The notes under the pieces are model-generated. The model was not told the origin of the DNA and ran no database searches. It was given only the letters and a program-made list of their open reading frames with translations. A stretch of 64,000 nucleotides of DNA, taken from positions 170,389-234,388 of the forward strand of contig NZ_JADNOP010000004.1 of the NCBI RefSeq assembly GCF_015557635.1, in the 5' to 3' direction. This document shows, in pieces, positions 36,383-44,850 of the stretch (positions within the stretch are counted from its first letter, which is position 1; each line of letters opens with the position of its first letter). This stretch comes from Fusicatenibacter saccharivorans. GTDB lineage: Bacteria > Bacillota > Clostridia > Lachnospirales > Lachnospiraceae. A program made the position numbers and the translations under genes.

Positions 36383-39300
36383 ATGATTACAAAGGCGGAC
36401 ATCAAACAGGAGACGAATTCCGTATCATATAACCGTGGAAAAAAGATCTATGAAGAACAGAAAGTGCATGCTTTTCAGGTACAGGAAATGGAGGATATTT
36501 TCGGATATCAACTGCATAAAATTACAGCTGTCGTAGACGGAAGCGGAAAAAATATGTATTGTGTCAGCGTTTCTGTAGATGAAGAAATGTCTGAAATTAT
36601 GGAAGATGATTGTGATTGTCCGGCACATGAGCAGTACTGGGGATTGTGCAAACATTGTGTCGCTGTTTTGCTGTACTATCTTGAATGGCGGAAAAAAGAG
36701 AGAAAAAAACTGGAAGAAAAAGTGAGAAATGACGAAGAACATCAGGAACTGGAGCAGCTTCTTCGTGCTGTCGGCGTGAAAAAAGGAATGGAAGAATTCC
36801 AGGGAGAACATAAAATTGTCAGAAAAGTAGTAAAACCAACACCAAAAGCAGAGACGAGCCCCGGTTTTTCTGAACTGCTTTCACATTATGTGATGCGGGA
36901 TCAGGTTGCTTTTCTGCCGAAAGCAAAAGCAGGTCAGGTTAAACTGGAAATTCATCTGGAGAGCCAGTTTGACGATTCCTTTCGGGCAGAATTTAAAATC
37001 GGAAGCAAAAGGATGTATGTATTAAAAAGTGTTTCCAAAATGACAGCAGCTGTAAAAAATATGGAAACGGTCAGCTACGGTGCGCAGCTTTCTTTTTTGC
37101 ACTGTATGGATGCTTTTGAAGAAGAAAGCCGTCCGATGGTAGAATTTCTGAGCGCATATACCATGGAACGCGGCTCATGCTATCAGATAGGTACCGGCAG
37201 CTATGCGTCCTGCTTTGATGACCGTTATGTGATGATTTCTGTGCAGAATATGGATGAATTTTTTGAGGCTGTTGGCAGCCAGGAGTTCTTTTGTCGTACG
37301 AACTGGAGAGAAGAAAAACTGTGGCACTGCCAGGAGGGAATGCCGCAGTATGAAATGAAGCTTTTACGGAAAGCAGATGGCCTAAAGGTACAGATGTACG
37401 CGGATCCCATTTTTTATGGCAGAAAATATTTGTATTTTCTTTCAGAAAAAAATACAATTTACCGAATCCCAAGGGAAGAGATAGCAGAAGTCTGCGAATT
37501 CCTGGAATATATGGAGCGATGTCCGGACGGAGTCTGTGAAATTGCAAAAGAAGATATCCCGACCTTCTGCCAGGGACTTCTCCCGGTGTTGGAGGAACAT
37601 TTTAAGGTAAAAAAAGAAGAAAAGCTGGAATTACAGCAGTATCTTCCGCCGCAGGTGGAATTTCAGATTTATCTGGATGCGCCGCAGCATGATATGATTA
37701 CCTGCGAACTTCTGGCTGTCTATGGCGAGAAAAAATACAATGTTTTTGCAGATGCAAACGATATCCATCAGCTTTCCCATGGCCGTGATGTACGGAAAGA
37801 AGCAGCGGCAAACCAGCTCGTTCGATCCTGTTTCAGCGCCTATGATGCGCGGAAACATCAGATGGTTCGCCAGGGAGCCGATGAGATGTATGAGTTTTTA
37901 AGCAGCGGTATGGAAGATCTGCAGAAACTGGGCGAAATTTTTGTTTCTGACCGGTTAAAAGCGATCCGTGTCATCCCGTCCCCGAAAGTTTCTGTCGGTG
38001 TATCCCTCGCAGAAAATGTACTGGAACTTCATTTGAATCCGGGCAATTTTGGCATGGAGGAACTGGCAGAGATTCTTTCAAAATATGACCGGAAAAAGAA
38101 ATTTTACCGCCTGAGGACCGGTGAATTTATGGATATGGACGAGGACGGTATCCGCGTTCTCTCGGAACTGCGGGAAAATCTGCAGATCTCCGAGGCAAAG
38201 CTGAAGAGCGGCGAGATCACAATTCCGAAATACCGAGCACTCTACCTCGATACCCGTTTAAAAGAGCAGGATGATCTTCAGGTTGAGAAAAACCGCGAGT
38301 TCCGTATGCTGATCCGAAATATGAAAACTGCAGAGGAGAACGATTTTGAACTTCCGGACAATCTGCAGGCACAGCTCCGTGAATATCAGAAAACAGGATT
38401 CTGGTGGCTGAAAACATTATGCCAGAACGGCTTTGGCGGTATTCTGGCGGATGATATGGGACTTGGAAAGACGCTGCAGACCATCGCCTTTCTCTTATCT
38501 GAAATGCAGGAAGCACCCGAAGATGCAAATCGTCGTTCTTTGATCGTTACACCGGCATCTCTCGTCTATAACTGGGAGAGCGAATGTGCCCGCTTTGCTC
38601 CGGAGCTGCGGACGAGACTCGTCGCCGGCACACAGGAACAGAGGAAAGAGATGATCCAAAATGCCGGTATGCAGGATATTTTGATTACCTCGTACGATTT
38701 GCTCCGCCGCGATATCGAACTGTATCAGGATCTCCCGTTCTTCTGCGAGATCATTGATGAGGCGCAGTTCATCAAAAATCACGCAACGCAGGGAGCAAAA
38801 GCCGTGAAAACGATCCATGCATCGTTCCGCCTGGCATTAACCGGAACACCAGTAGAAAACCAGTTAAGTGAACTATGGAGCATCTTTGATTATCTGATGC
38901 CGGGATTCCTCTATGGATATCAGAAATTCCGCGAGCAGTTTGAACTTCCGATTGTGCGGAACGGCGACGAAGAAAGATTAGAACGTCTGCAAAAGATGAT
39001 CCGTCCGTTTATTCTGCGCCGTCTGAAGAAGGAAGTGCTGAAGGATCTGCCGGACAAAATTGAGAAAAATATGGCTGCCTGCATGGAACAGAAGCAGAAG
39101 GAGCTGTATCATGCACATGCCCAGCGGCTGGCGCTTATGCTGCAGAACCAGACAGAGGAAGAATTTGCCGATTCCAGGTTCCAGGTGCTCTCTGAACTGA
39201 CGCGGCTGCGTCAGCTCTGCTGTGATCCTGCGCTTGTTTACGAAAATTACGAAGGCGGTTCGGCAAAACTCGATCTCTGTATCGAGCTGATTCAGAGTGC

Positions 39301-39778
39301 CGTGGAATCCGGCCACAAAATCCTGCTGTTCTCCCAGTTCACTTCGATGATCGAGATCCTGACCGCGCGTCTGCAGGAAGAAAGCATCAGCTGCTTTGTC
39401 CTGCAGGGAAGCACGAAAAAAGAGCAGCGTGCACAAATGGTGGAACAGTTCAACCGGGATGACACGTCTGTATTCTGTATTTCCCTGAAAGCAGGTGGAA
39501 CCGGCCTGAACCTGACCGGCGCGGATATCGTCATCCATTACGATCCATGGTGGAATGTTGCTGTTGAAAATCAGGCGACAGACCGTGCACATCGTATTGG
39601 GCAGAAAAATGTTGTGACGGTATACAAATTGATTGCAAAAGGAACCATCGAGGAAAAAATCATCAAGCTTCAGCAGATGAAAAAAGAGCTGGCGGAAGAG
39701 ATCCTTTCCGGTGATGAAATTAAGACAGCATCCTTTCAGAGAGAGGAACTGCTTGAGCTTTTGGAAGAACGGTTCTGA
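36383..39778 (+). CDS. SNF2-family helicase with SWIM zinc finger
   Basis: A 1131-residue DNA-dependent ATPase. A SWIM zinc finger (Cys77, Cys79, Cys89, His91) is at the N-terminus. A ~500-residue bacterial SNF2-associated region follows. The helicase core then has ADDMGLGKTLQ at about 690, DEAQ near 792 and the C-terminal QATDRAHRIGQ at about 1065. This layout is common in Firmicutes and is linked to DNA remodelling or repair; no specific role is established that I know of. The ATG has AGAAAGGAT upstream. It may be cotranscribed with the DUF2399 remnant. Confidence 0.93.
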   Translation: MITKADIKQETNSVSYNRGKKIYEEQKVHAFQVQEMEDIFGYQLHKITAVVDGSGKNMYCVSVSVDEEMSEIMEDDCDCPAHEQYWGLCKHCVAVLLYYLEWRKKERKKLEEKVRNDEEHQELEQLLRAVGVKKGMEEFQGEHKIVRKVVKPTPKAETSPGFSELLSHYVMRDQVAFLPKAKAGQVKLEIHLESQFDDSFRAEFKIGSKRMYVLKSVSKMTAAVKNMETVSYGAQLSFLHCMDAFEEESRPMVEFLSAYTMERGSCYQIGTGSYASCFDDRYVMISVQNMDEFFEAVGSQEFFCRTNWREEKLWHCQEGMPQYEMKLLRKADGLKVQMYADPIFYGRKYLYFLSEKNTIYRIPREEIAEVCEFLEYMERCPDGVCEIAKEDIPTFCQGLLPVLEEHFKVKKEEKLELQQYLPPQVEFQIYLDAPQHDMITCELLAVYGEKKYNVFADANDIHQLSHGRDVRKEAAANQLVRSCFSAYDARKHQMVRQGADEMYEFLSSGMEDLQKLGEIFVSDRLKAIRVIPSPKVSVGVSLAENVLELHLNPGNFGMEELAEILSKYDRKKKFYRLRTGEFMDMDEDGIRVLSELRENLQISEAKLKSGEITIPKYRALYLDTRLKEQDDLQVEKNREFRMLIRNMKTAEENDFELPDNLQAQLREYQKTGFWWLKTLCQNGFGGILADDMGLGKTLQTIAFLLSEMQEAPEDANRRSLIVTPASLVYNWESECARFAPELRTRLVAGTQEQRKEMIQNAGMQDILITSYDLLRRDIELYQDLPFFCEIIDEAQFIKNHATQGAKAVKTIHASFRLALTGTPVENQLSELWSIFDYLMPGFLYGYQKFREQFELPIVRNGDEERLERLQKMIRPFILRRLKKEVLKDLPDKIEKNMAACMEQKQKELYHAHAQRLALMLQNQTEEEFADSRFQVLSELTRLRQLCCDPALVYENYEGGSAKLDLCIELIQSAVESGHKILLFSQFTSMIEILTARLQEESISCFVLQGSTKKEQRAQMVEQFNRDDTSVFCISLKAGGTGLNLTGADIVIHYDPWWNVAVENQATDRAHRIGQKNVVTVYKLIAKGTIEEKIIKLQQMKKELAEEILSGDEIKTASFQREELLELLEERF

Positions 39779-39842
39779 AACCGCGAAAAGCAGAAAAAGA
39801 TTTGATGTAAGGACGAAATGCAGCAGCAATGCAGGAAAATAT

Positions 39843-39902
39843 AAAAGGGATACGTTTCTGTCATACCCTGAAAACAGGCGGACAGGAAACGTATCCCTTT
39901 TA
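39843..39902. terminator. Bidirectional terminator between SNF2 and asnA
   Basis: AAAAGGGATACGTTTCTGTC pairs with its complement ending in CCCTTTTA. It lies between two convergent genes. Confidence 0.85.
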
Positions 39903-39928
39903 CAGTAATAGTCTATTCGAAACCAATC

Positions 39929-40942
39929 TTACAGAAGCTGAATATTCATCACATCCATCACCTCTCGTGTCTCCATCGGCCATACCGAGCACTGTACCTC
40001 TCCGATGTGCGCTTTGCGCAGGAAAAACATACAGATACGGGACTGTCCGATACCGCCGCCGATTGTCTGCGGGAGAGTGCCGTTCAGAATGGATTTCTGG
40101 AAGGGAAGCTTCGCGCGGGACTGGCATCCGCATTCCTTTAACTGAGCGCGGAGAGCATCTGCGTTGACGCGGATACCCATGGAGGAGAGCTCAAGAGCGA
40201 TGTCAAGCACTGGATAATAAACGATCAGGTCGCCGTTTAAGGACCAGTCGTCGTAGTCCGGGGAACGTCCGTCCTGACGCTCTCCGGAAGCAAGCACGCC
40301 GCCGATCTGCATAATAAAGACAGCACCTTTTTCTTTGGTGATTGTATACTCTCTTTCCTTTGGAGTCAGATCCGGATAGCGATCCTCAAGTTCCTGGGAA
40401 GTGATAAAGAAAATTTCATCCGGCAGAATGGTTTCGATGTAGTCGTACTGGTCTGCCATATGTTTTTCCGTGTTTTTCAGTGCCTCATAGATATCTTTTA
40501 CGGTACTCTTTAAGAAATCAAGATTGCGTTCTTCCGGGGACATGATTTTTTCCCAGTCCCACTGATCCACGTAAACGGAGTGAATGTTGTCGGTCACCTC
40601 GTCCTGGCGGATGGCGTTCATATCGGTGTAGATGCCTTCTCCCTCAGAGAAGCCGTATTTGTGAAGTGCGTACCGTTTCCATTTTGCCAGAGACTGAACA
40701 ATTTCAGCGGTTTTCTTGGTACCCTGATCCTTTAACTCAAAAGAAACCGGGTGTTCTACGCCATTCAGATTGTCATTCAAGCCGGTTTCCGGCTGTACAA
40801 AAAGTGGAGCTGTTACACGGAGCAGATGCAGACGATGTGTCAGCTCATGCTGGAAATAATCCTTTACTGTTTTAATTGCCACCTGTGTATCGTGGAGGTT
40901 TAATGCAGATTTGTAACCCTGCGGAATAATAATTTCTCCCAT
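39929..40942 (-). CDS. asnA: Aspartate-ammonia ligase
   Basis: A 337-residue AsnA, which makes asparagine from aspartate and ammonia using ATP, resembling a class II tRNA synthetase core. Recognisable stretches include PLFVQPETGLNDNLNGVE near the N-terminus, VDQWDWEK in the middle and the C-terminal IGGGIGQSR. The ATG at 40942 follows AAGAGGG; 14 more in-frame codons upstream lack a ribosome site. It is monocistronic as far as visible, with no T-box evident upstream. Confidence 0.95.
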   Translation of the reverse strand: MGEIIIPQGYKSALNLHDTQVAIKTVKDYFQHELTHRLHLLRVTAPLFVQPETGLNDNLNGVEHPVSFELKDQGTKKTAEIVQSLAKWKRYALHKYGFSEGEGIYTDMNAIRQDEVTDNIHSVYVDQWDWEKIMSPEERNLDFLKSTVKDIYEALKNTEKHMADQYDYIETILPDEIFFITSQELEDRYPDLTPKEREYTITKEKGAVFIMQIGGVLASGERQDGRSPDYDDWSLNGDLIVYYPVLDIALELSSMGIRVNADALRAQLKECGCQSRAKLPFQKSILNGTLPQTIGGGIGQSRICMFFLRKAHIGEVQCSVWPMETREVMDVMNIQLL

Positions 40943-41156
40943 TACTTTAAAACCCTCTTGTTTTAGATTTGCTTTTCGAATCATGCCTTCTCAAAAAGCT
41001 TCAAATTTAGTTTACCATGTTTTCCCTGGAAAGCAAGGAAAAGATACGAAAAAACCAAAGATAGTAAAGAATTTTTTCGACATATTTTCCTTGCTGAATT
41101 TCTCCCCGGAAATACGAAATTTTCCGAAAATCAGAGCGCTTATGAAAGAGGCGGAA

Positions 41157-42008
41157 TTATTCGGAAACCCACTGGCGCAGAAACGCTGCGGACTGTTCGA
41201 TGAACGATAACTGATCCGGCGCATCGAAATGCTCGATGGCGAGATAACCGTCATAATCGCACGCTTCTAAATCTGTAAGAAGCTTTGCCATCGGCAGATA
41301 TCCCGTTCCGGCCGGTGTCTGGCCAAGGCCGCGGCAGAAACGTCCGTGAACGAGCGGACTTTCGGCACGATCCTTACAGTGAACATGGACAATATAATCC
41401 TTCAGAAGCCAGGCAGCATACGAAACATCCTCATCACTGAAAGCAAAATTTCCGATATCAAGCGTATACCGCAGCCCCGGCACGTGCTCCATAAACCAGA
41501 GCAGCGGATATGTGCGTGCAAACGGCTGTAAAAAACCGTCAAAGTCCTCTAAGGTAATCGAAACGCCACGTAAAGCCGCATATTCGGCGAGTGAGGAAAG
41601 CGCATGTACCATATTTTGAATCGATTTGTTTTCGGCCATAAAAGTACTCGTTGCCTCATAGGTGCTGCTGCAGGCTGCAAGCTCTGCCGCTTCGGCAGTT
41701 TCAAGCGCGCCTGCAACAAACAGGACACGCGAAACCTGCTGCGATGCCGCAGTATCGAGCATCTGCTGTGCTCTGCCAAGATCCGTATCATGGGAAAAAT
41801 CAAAGGTTTCATGCATACAGCTGATCACCAGCCCCGCATCGGAAAGCATCGGGGCAATGACCTCTCTTTCTGATGCAAACAGACTGTAGTTCATCTCAAC
41901 AGCCGAAATTCCCTGCTCCCTGCAGAACGCGAGCACTTCCGGAATCGTCTTACCGGACTGCTCACACGCCTGTAGAATGTGTTCGTAAAAAACGGAAAGC
42001 TTTCTCAT
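41157..42008 (-). CDS. Sugar phosphate isomerase/epimerase family (TIM barrel)
   Basis: A 283-residue protein of the xylose-isomerase-like TIM-barrel family. Motifs include SITLEDFDG (metal Glu), YTLDIGNFAF (metal Asp), HVHCKDR and GYLAIEHFD near the end (metal Glu). The family holds sugar epimerases, isomerases and myo-inositol enzymes. It is followed downstream by asnA and preceded by a ThuA-like gene on the same strand, a pairing common in sugar catabolism. Substrate unknown. Confidence 0.85.
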   Translation of the reverse strand: MRKLSVFYEHILQACEQSGKTIPEVLAFCREQGISAVEMNYSLFASEREVIAPMLSDAGLVISCMHETFDFSHDTDLGRAQQMLDTAASQQVSRVLFVAGALETAEAAELAACSSTYEATSTFMAENKSIQNMVHALSSLAEYAALRGVSITLEDFDGFLQPFARTYPLLWFMEHVPGLRYTLDIGNFAFSDEDVSYAAWLLKDYIVHVHCKDRAESPLVHGRFCRGLGQTPAGTGYLPMAKLLTDLEACDYDGYLAIEHFDAPDQLSFIEQSAAFLRQWVSE

Positions 42009-42141
42009 ATAACATTTCCTCCTGATTTATGCAATGTGTACGCAGATTCCATCCGTGTATTGCAGAACATTTTTGATCGTGAAATCAGACCCCTGTTTTG
42101 AAAAAATCAAACGGGATACAGATATCGGTAAACTGCAGCTG

Positions 42142-42885
42142 CTATTTTTGGTGTGAAGAAAGATACACTTCCTCCGTAGATGGATTCACCCATGCATTAT
42201 CCAGTGGTGCCGGTCTTCGTACTACAGGAACGCACCAGCGCACCCCATTTTTGATAATCTTCTGAATCACCGGCATATGGTAAATGGGGTATTCCTCGTG
42301 TCCCGGCTGAAAATAGAAAATTTTGCCCAGCCCACGTGTAAAGGTGCATCCGCTGCGGAACACCTCACCGCCTGCAAACCATCCCGTAAATACCACATCA
42401 TCCGGTTTAGGAATATCAAAAAACTCCCCATACATCTCTTCCTCCGGAATATCCACCCATGCCGGAATTCCCTGCGCGATCGGATGGGTCGGACACGTAC
42501 AGAACAGTCTCTCACGATCCCCATGCCGCCACCGAAGCGTCATACTTGTTCCGAGAAGCTTCCGCATAATCTTGGAATAATGCCCTGAATGCAGAACTAC
42601 CAGCCCCATTCCGGCCAGCACATGACGCCGAACCCGCTCGGCCACATCGTCCGAGAACTCCTCCTGCAGCATATGATTCCAGAACACCAGCACATCGGTA
42701 TTTGCCAGCACTTCTTCCGTCAGCCCATGCTCCTTCTCGTCAAACACAGCCGTCCGAACCGAAAGCTCCTCCTCCTGTCTCAGAAACTTTGCAATACAGG
42801 TGTGAATCCCGTCCGGATAAATCTCTTTCACTTTCTCCTGCGTTCGCTCATGCTGAAACTCATTCCAGACCGTAACTCGTATCAT
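42142..42885 (-). CDS. ThuA-like trehalose-utilization family protein
   Basis: A 247-residue ThuA-family protein with a class I glutamine-amidotransferase-like fold. The start MIRVTVWNEFQHE, the LVVLHSGHYSK segment and the C-terminal GKIFYFQPGHEEYP are typical. ThuA proteins act in disaccharide use, probably with keto-sugars; the exact reaction is not settled. The ATG follows GAAGGAGGATGG. It is upstream of the TIM-barrel gene and probably cotranscribed (133-base gap with no visible terminator). Confidence 0.88.
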   Translation of the reverse strand: MIRVTVWNEFQHERTQEKVKEIYPDGIHTCIAKFLRQEEELSVRTAVFDEKEHGLTEEVLANTDVLVFWNHMLQEEFSDDVAERVRRHVLAGMGLVVLHSGHYSKIMRKLLGTSMTLRWRHGDRERLFCTCPTHPIAQGIPAWVDIPEEEMYGEFFDIPKPDDVVFTGWFAGGEVFRSGCTFTRGLGKIFYFQPGHEEYPIYHMPVIQKIIKNGVRWCVPVVRRPAPLDNAWVNPSTEEVYLSSHQK

Positions 42886-42974
42886 TCGTCCATCCTCCTT
42901 CTATAAGAAAAAAATGTATCATTTTCAAAAAGTTATCGATAGCAAATCTTGAAAATAATGAAAAAAGCAGTGTT

Positions 42975-43056
42975 GCAGAGTGAGAATTGTAAAAAACAGA
43001 TGGAAAGGCGTACCAGGGTACGACGAAAATCTGTGAAGCAGTCGTTCACACTCTGC
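42975..43056. other. Nested palindromic element, possible structured RNA
   Basis: Three nested inverted repeats share one centre: GCAGAGTG/CACTCTGC (outer), ACAGAT/ATCTGT (middle) and CGTACC/GGTACG (inner). They would form an 82-base interrupted stem. It lies between the divergent ThuA gene and the SRP RNA promoter, with no coding potential. Confidence 0.5.
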
Positions 43057-43136
43057 GGTACTGAATTTTTGCGTTATTTTCTGGCCTTACTATAAATTAT
43101 ACTCGTGCTATACCAATATTTCAATTCACAAATTCC

Positions 43137-43165
43137 TTGACATCCCCTCCGAAATCCCGTATACT
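43137..43165 (+). promoter_or_regulatory. Promoter of SRP RNA
   Basis: TTGACA, a 17-base spacer and TATACT, placing the start at about 43171. Confidence 0.82.
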
Positions 43166-43170
43166 AAACA

Positions 43171-43433
43171 ATGCGCAGCCGGGGAGATAGCGGTGCCCTG
43201 TACCCGCAATCCGCTACAGCGGGGGTGATGCCAATCCGAGGGCTCTTTCATTGCGAAGCTGCCTTCTATAAGTGACGTTGACGTCTGGGTCTTACGCAAC
43301 AGGACTCCATGAACCGTGTCAGGGCAGGAATGCAGCAGCACTAAGTGGAACCTCCTGTGTGCCGTGAGGGTGCCTGGGCCGAGTAGGCTGTAGGAGTAAC
43401 GTTTGTGGTGAGAGTTCGAAGTGCGGCGCGCAT
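43171..43433 (+). ncRNA. ffs: Signal recognition particle RNA, large Gram-positive type
   Basis: The conserved domain IV loop is present (GTCAGGGCAGGAATGCAGCA, near 43318), as are the Alu-domain segments GGGGAGATAGCGGTGCCCTG near the 5' end and CCTGGGCCGAGTAGGCTG near the 3' end. The size of about 263 bases and the order match the long Clostridium/Bacillus SRP RNA, which pairs with Ffh to target membrane proteins. Its location upstream of dnaX is conserved in Firmicutes. Ends are estimated from the promoter and terminal pairing (TGCGC/GCGCGCA). Confidence 0.93.
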
Positions 43434-43447
43434 AAAAAAGAAAATCC

Positions 43448-43478
43448 AAGGAAGCCTGAACCCCAGACTTCCTTTTTT
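43448..43478 (+). terminator. Terminator of SRP RNA
   Basis: AAGGAAG/CTTCCTT hairpin followed by T6, just past the 3' end of the SRP RNA. Confidence 0.85.
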
Positions 43479-43627
43479 CGTACAAAAAATAGAAACTCCC
43501 GCGCTTTCTTCCCCCGAACTATTGTGAGAACGAAAAAAATAGGGTATAATGTAAACATTCCATAATACTGCCAAGAAACAAGAAGCAGTCGTGAAAATCT
43601 AATAAAGAACAGGATGGGAAAAGTCAT

Positions 43628-44707
43628 ATGTTAAGAATTGGTCTGTTAACAAGCGGCGGAGACTGCCAGGCATTAAATGCGACCATGCGCGGAGTCGTAA
43701 AAGGCCTTGCAAACAATGTAAAAGATCTCGAAGTATACGGATTCATGAACGGCTATAAAGGCCTCATCTACAGCGATTACCGCATGCTCAGTGCAAAAGA
43801 TTTTTCCGGTATATTAACACAGGGAGGAACCATTCTCGGAACCTCACGTCAGCCATTTAAGCTGATGCGTACCCCGGATGCAAACGGTCTGGACAAAGTG
43901 GAAGCAATGAAGCATACCTACCACAAGCTTCTTCTGGACTGCCTTGTCATTCTTGGCGGAAACGGAACCCAGAAAACAGCAAACCTCTTGAGAGAGGAAG
44001 GACTGAATATTATCCATCTTCCGAAAACCATCGATAATGATATCTACGGAACGGATATGACCTTCGGTTTCTACAGTGCCGTCAATATTGCATCCGATGC
44101 GATCGACTGCATCCACACGACAGCATCCTCACACCAGAGAGTCTTCATCGTGGAAGTCATGGGCCATAAAGTAGGCTGGCTGACCCTGTACGCCGGAATC
44201 GCAAGCGGCGCAGACGTCATCCTGATCCCGGAAATCCCATACGATATCGACAAAGTATGCGAAGCCATCAATAAGAGAAAAGAACGCGGAAGCGGATTCA
44301 CCATTCTTGCCGTTGCCGAGGGTGCAATTGCAAAAGAAGACGCAGCACTTCCGAAGAAAGAACTGAAAAAACGTCAGGAAGAAATCGCAAAGAAATATCC
44401 GTCCGTATCCTACAAGATCGCAGAAGAGATCGAGGCAAAGACAGGCATGGAAATCCGTGTCACCGTACCGGGCCACATGCAGCGAGGCGGCAGCCCGTGT
44501 CCGTATGACCGTGTCCTTTCCACAAGACTCGGATCCGAGGCAGCACAGCTTATTCTGGACAAACAGTACGGCTACATGGTCGGAATGGTCAACGGAAAAG
44601 TAAAGAAAATTCCGCTGGGCGAGTGCGCCGGAAAATTAAAGACCGTAGATCCGAATGCACAGGAAGTCCTGCAGGCAAAACGGATGGGAATCAGCTTCGG
44701 CGATTGA
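43628..44707 (+). CDS. 6-phosphofructokinase
   Basis: A 359-residue phosphofructokinase. The N-terminal LTSGGDCQALNA, the phosphate loop GGNGTQKTA and the catalytic PKTIDNDI are clear. Two residues help predict the donor: Gly in GGNG (ATP-type) with Lys in PKTIDND (as in mixed 'group III' enzymes). ATP use is therefore likelier than pyrophosphate. The Asn in GGNG replaces the common Asp. This is a glycolysis enzyme, cytoplasmic. A modest GGGAAAAG precedes the ATG. It sits between the SRP RNA and dnaX, each with its own terminator. Confidence 0.92.
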   Translation: MLRIGLLTSGGDCQALNATMRGVVKGLANNVKDLEVYGFMNGYKGLIYSDYRMLSAKDFSGILTQGGTILGTSRQPFKLMRTPDANGLDKVEAMKHTYHKLLLDCLVILGGNGTQKTANLLREEGLNIIHLPKTIDNDIYGTDMTFGFYSAVNIASDAIDCIHTTASSHQRVFIVEVMGHKVGWLTLYAGIASGADVILIPEIPYDIDKVCEAINKRKERGSGFTILAVAEGAIAKEDAALPKKELKKRQEEIAKKYPSVSYKIAEEIEAKTGMEIRVTVPGHMQRGGSPCPYDRVLSTRLGSEAAQLILDKQYGYMVGMVNGKVKKIPLGECAGKLKTVDPNAQEVLQAKRMGISFGD

Positions 44708-44733
44708 TGCGTTCCCGAAAAAGGCAAGGAAAA

Positions 44734-44777
44734 AGAACGGAGGCCTTAAAGCAAGAAGAACAAGGTCTCCGTTCTTC
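44734..44777 (+). terminator. Terminator after phosphofructokinase gene
   Basis: AGAACGGAGGCCTT pairs with AAGGTCTCCGTTCT, ending in CTTCTG. Confidence 0.78.
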
Positions 44778-44850
44778 TGCTGCACTGCTGTCCAAAAGAA
44801 ACTGCCGGCGGCAGGCTTCCATGCCGATGCAATAAAAGGAGAAAAATTTT

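Noticed and set aside
42142..42906. Plus-strand frames of 85-105 residues across the ThuA gene
   Set aside because: Shadow frames; the minus-strand ThuA protein has a strong ribosome site and family motifs.
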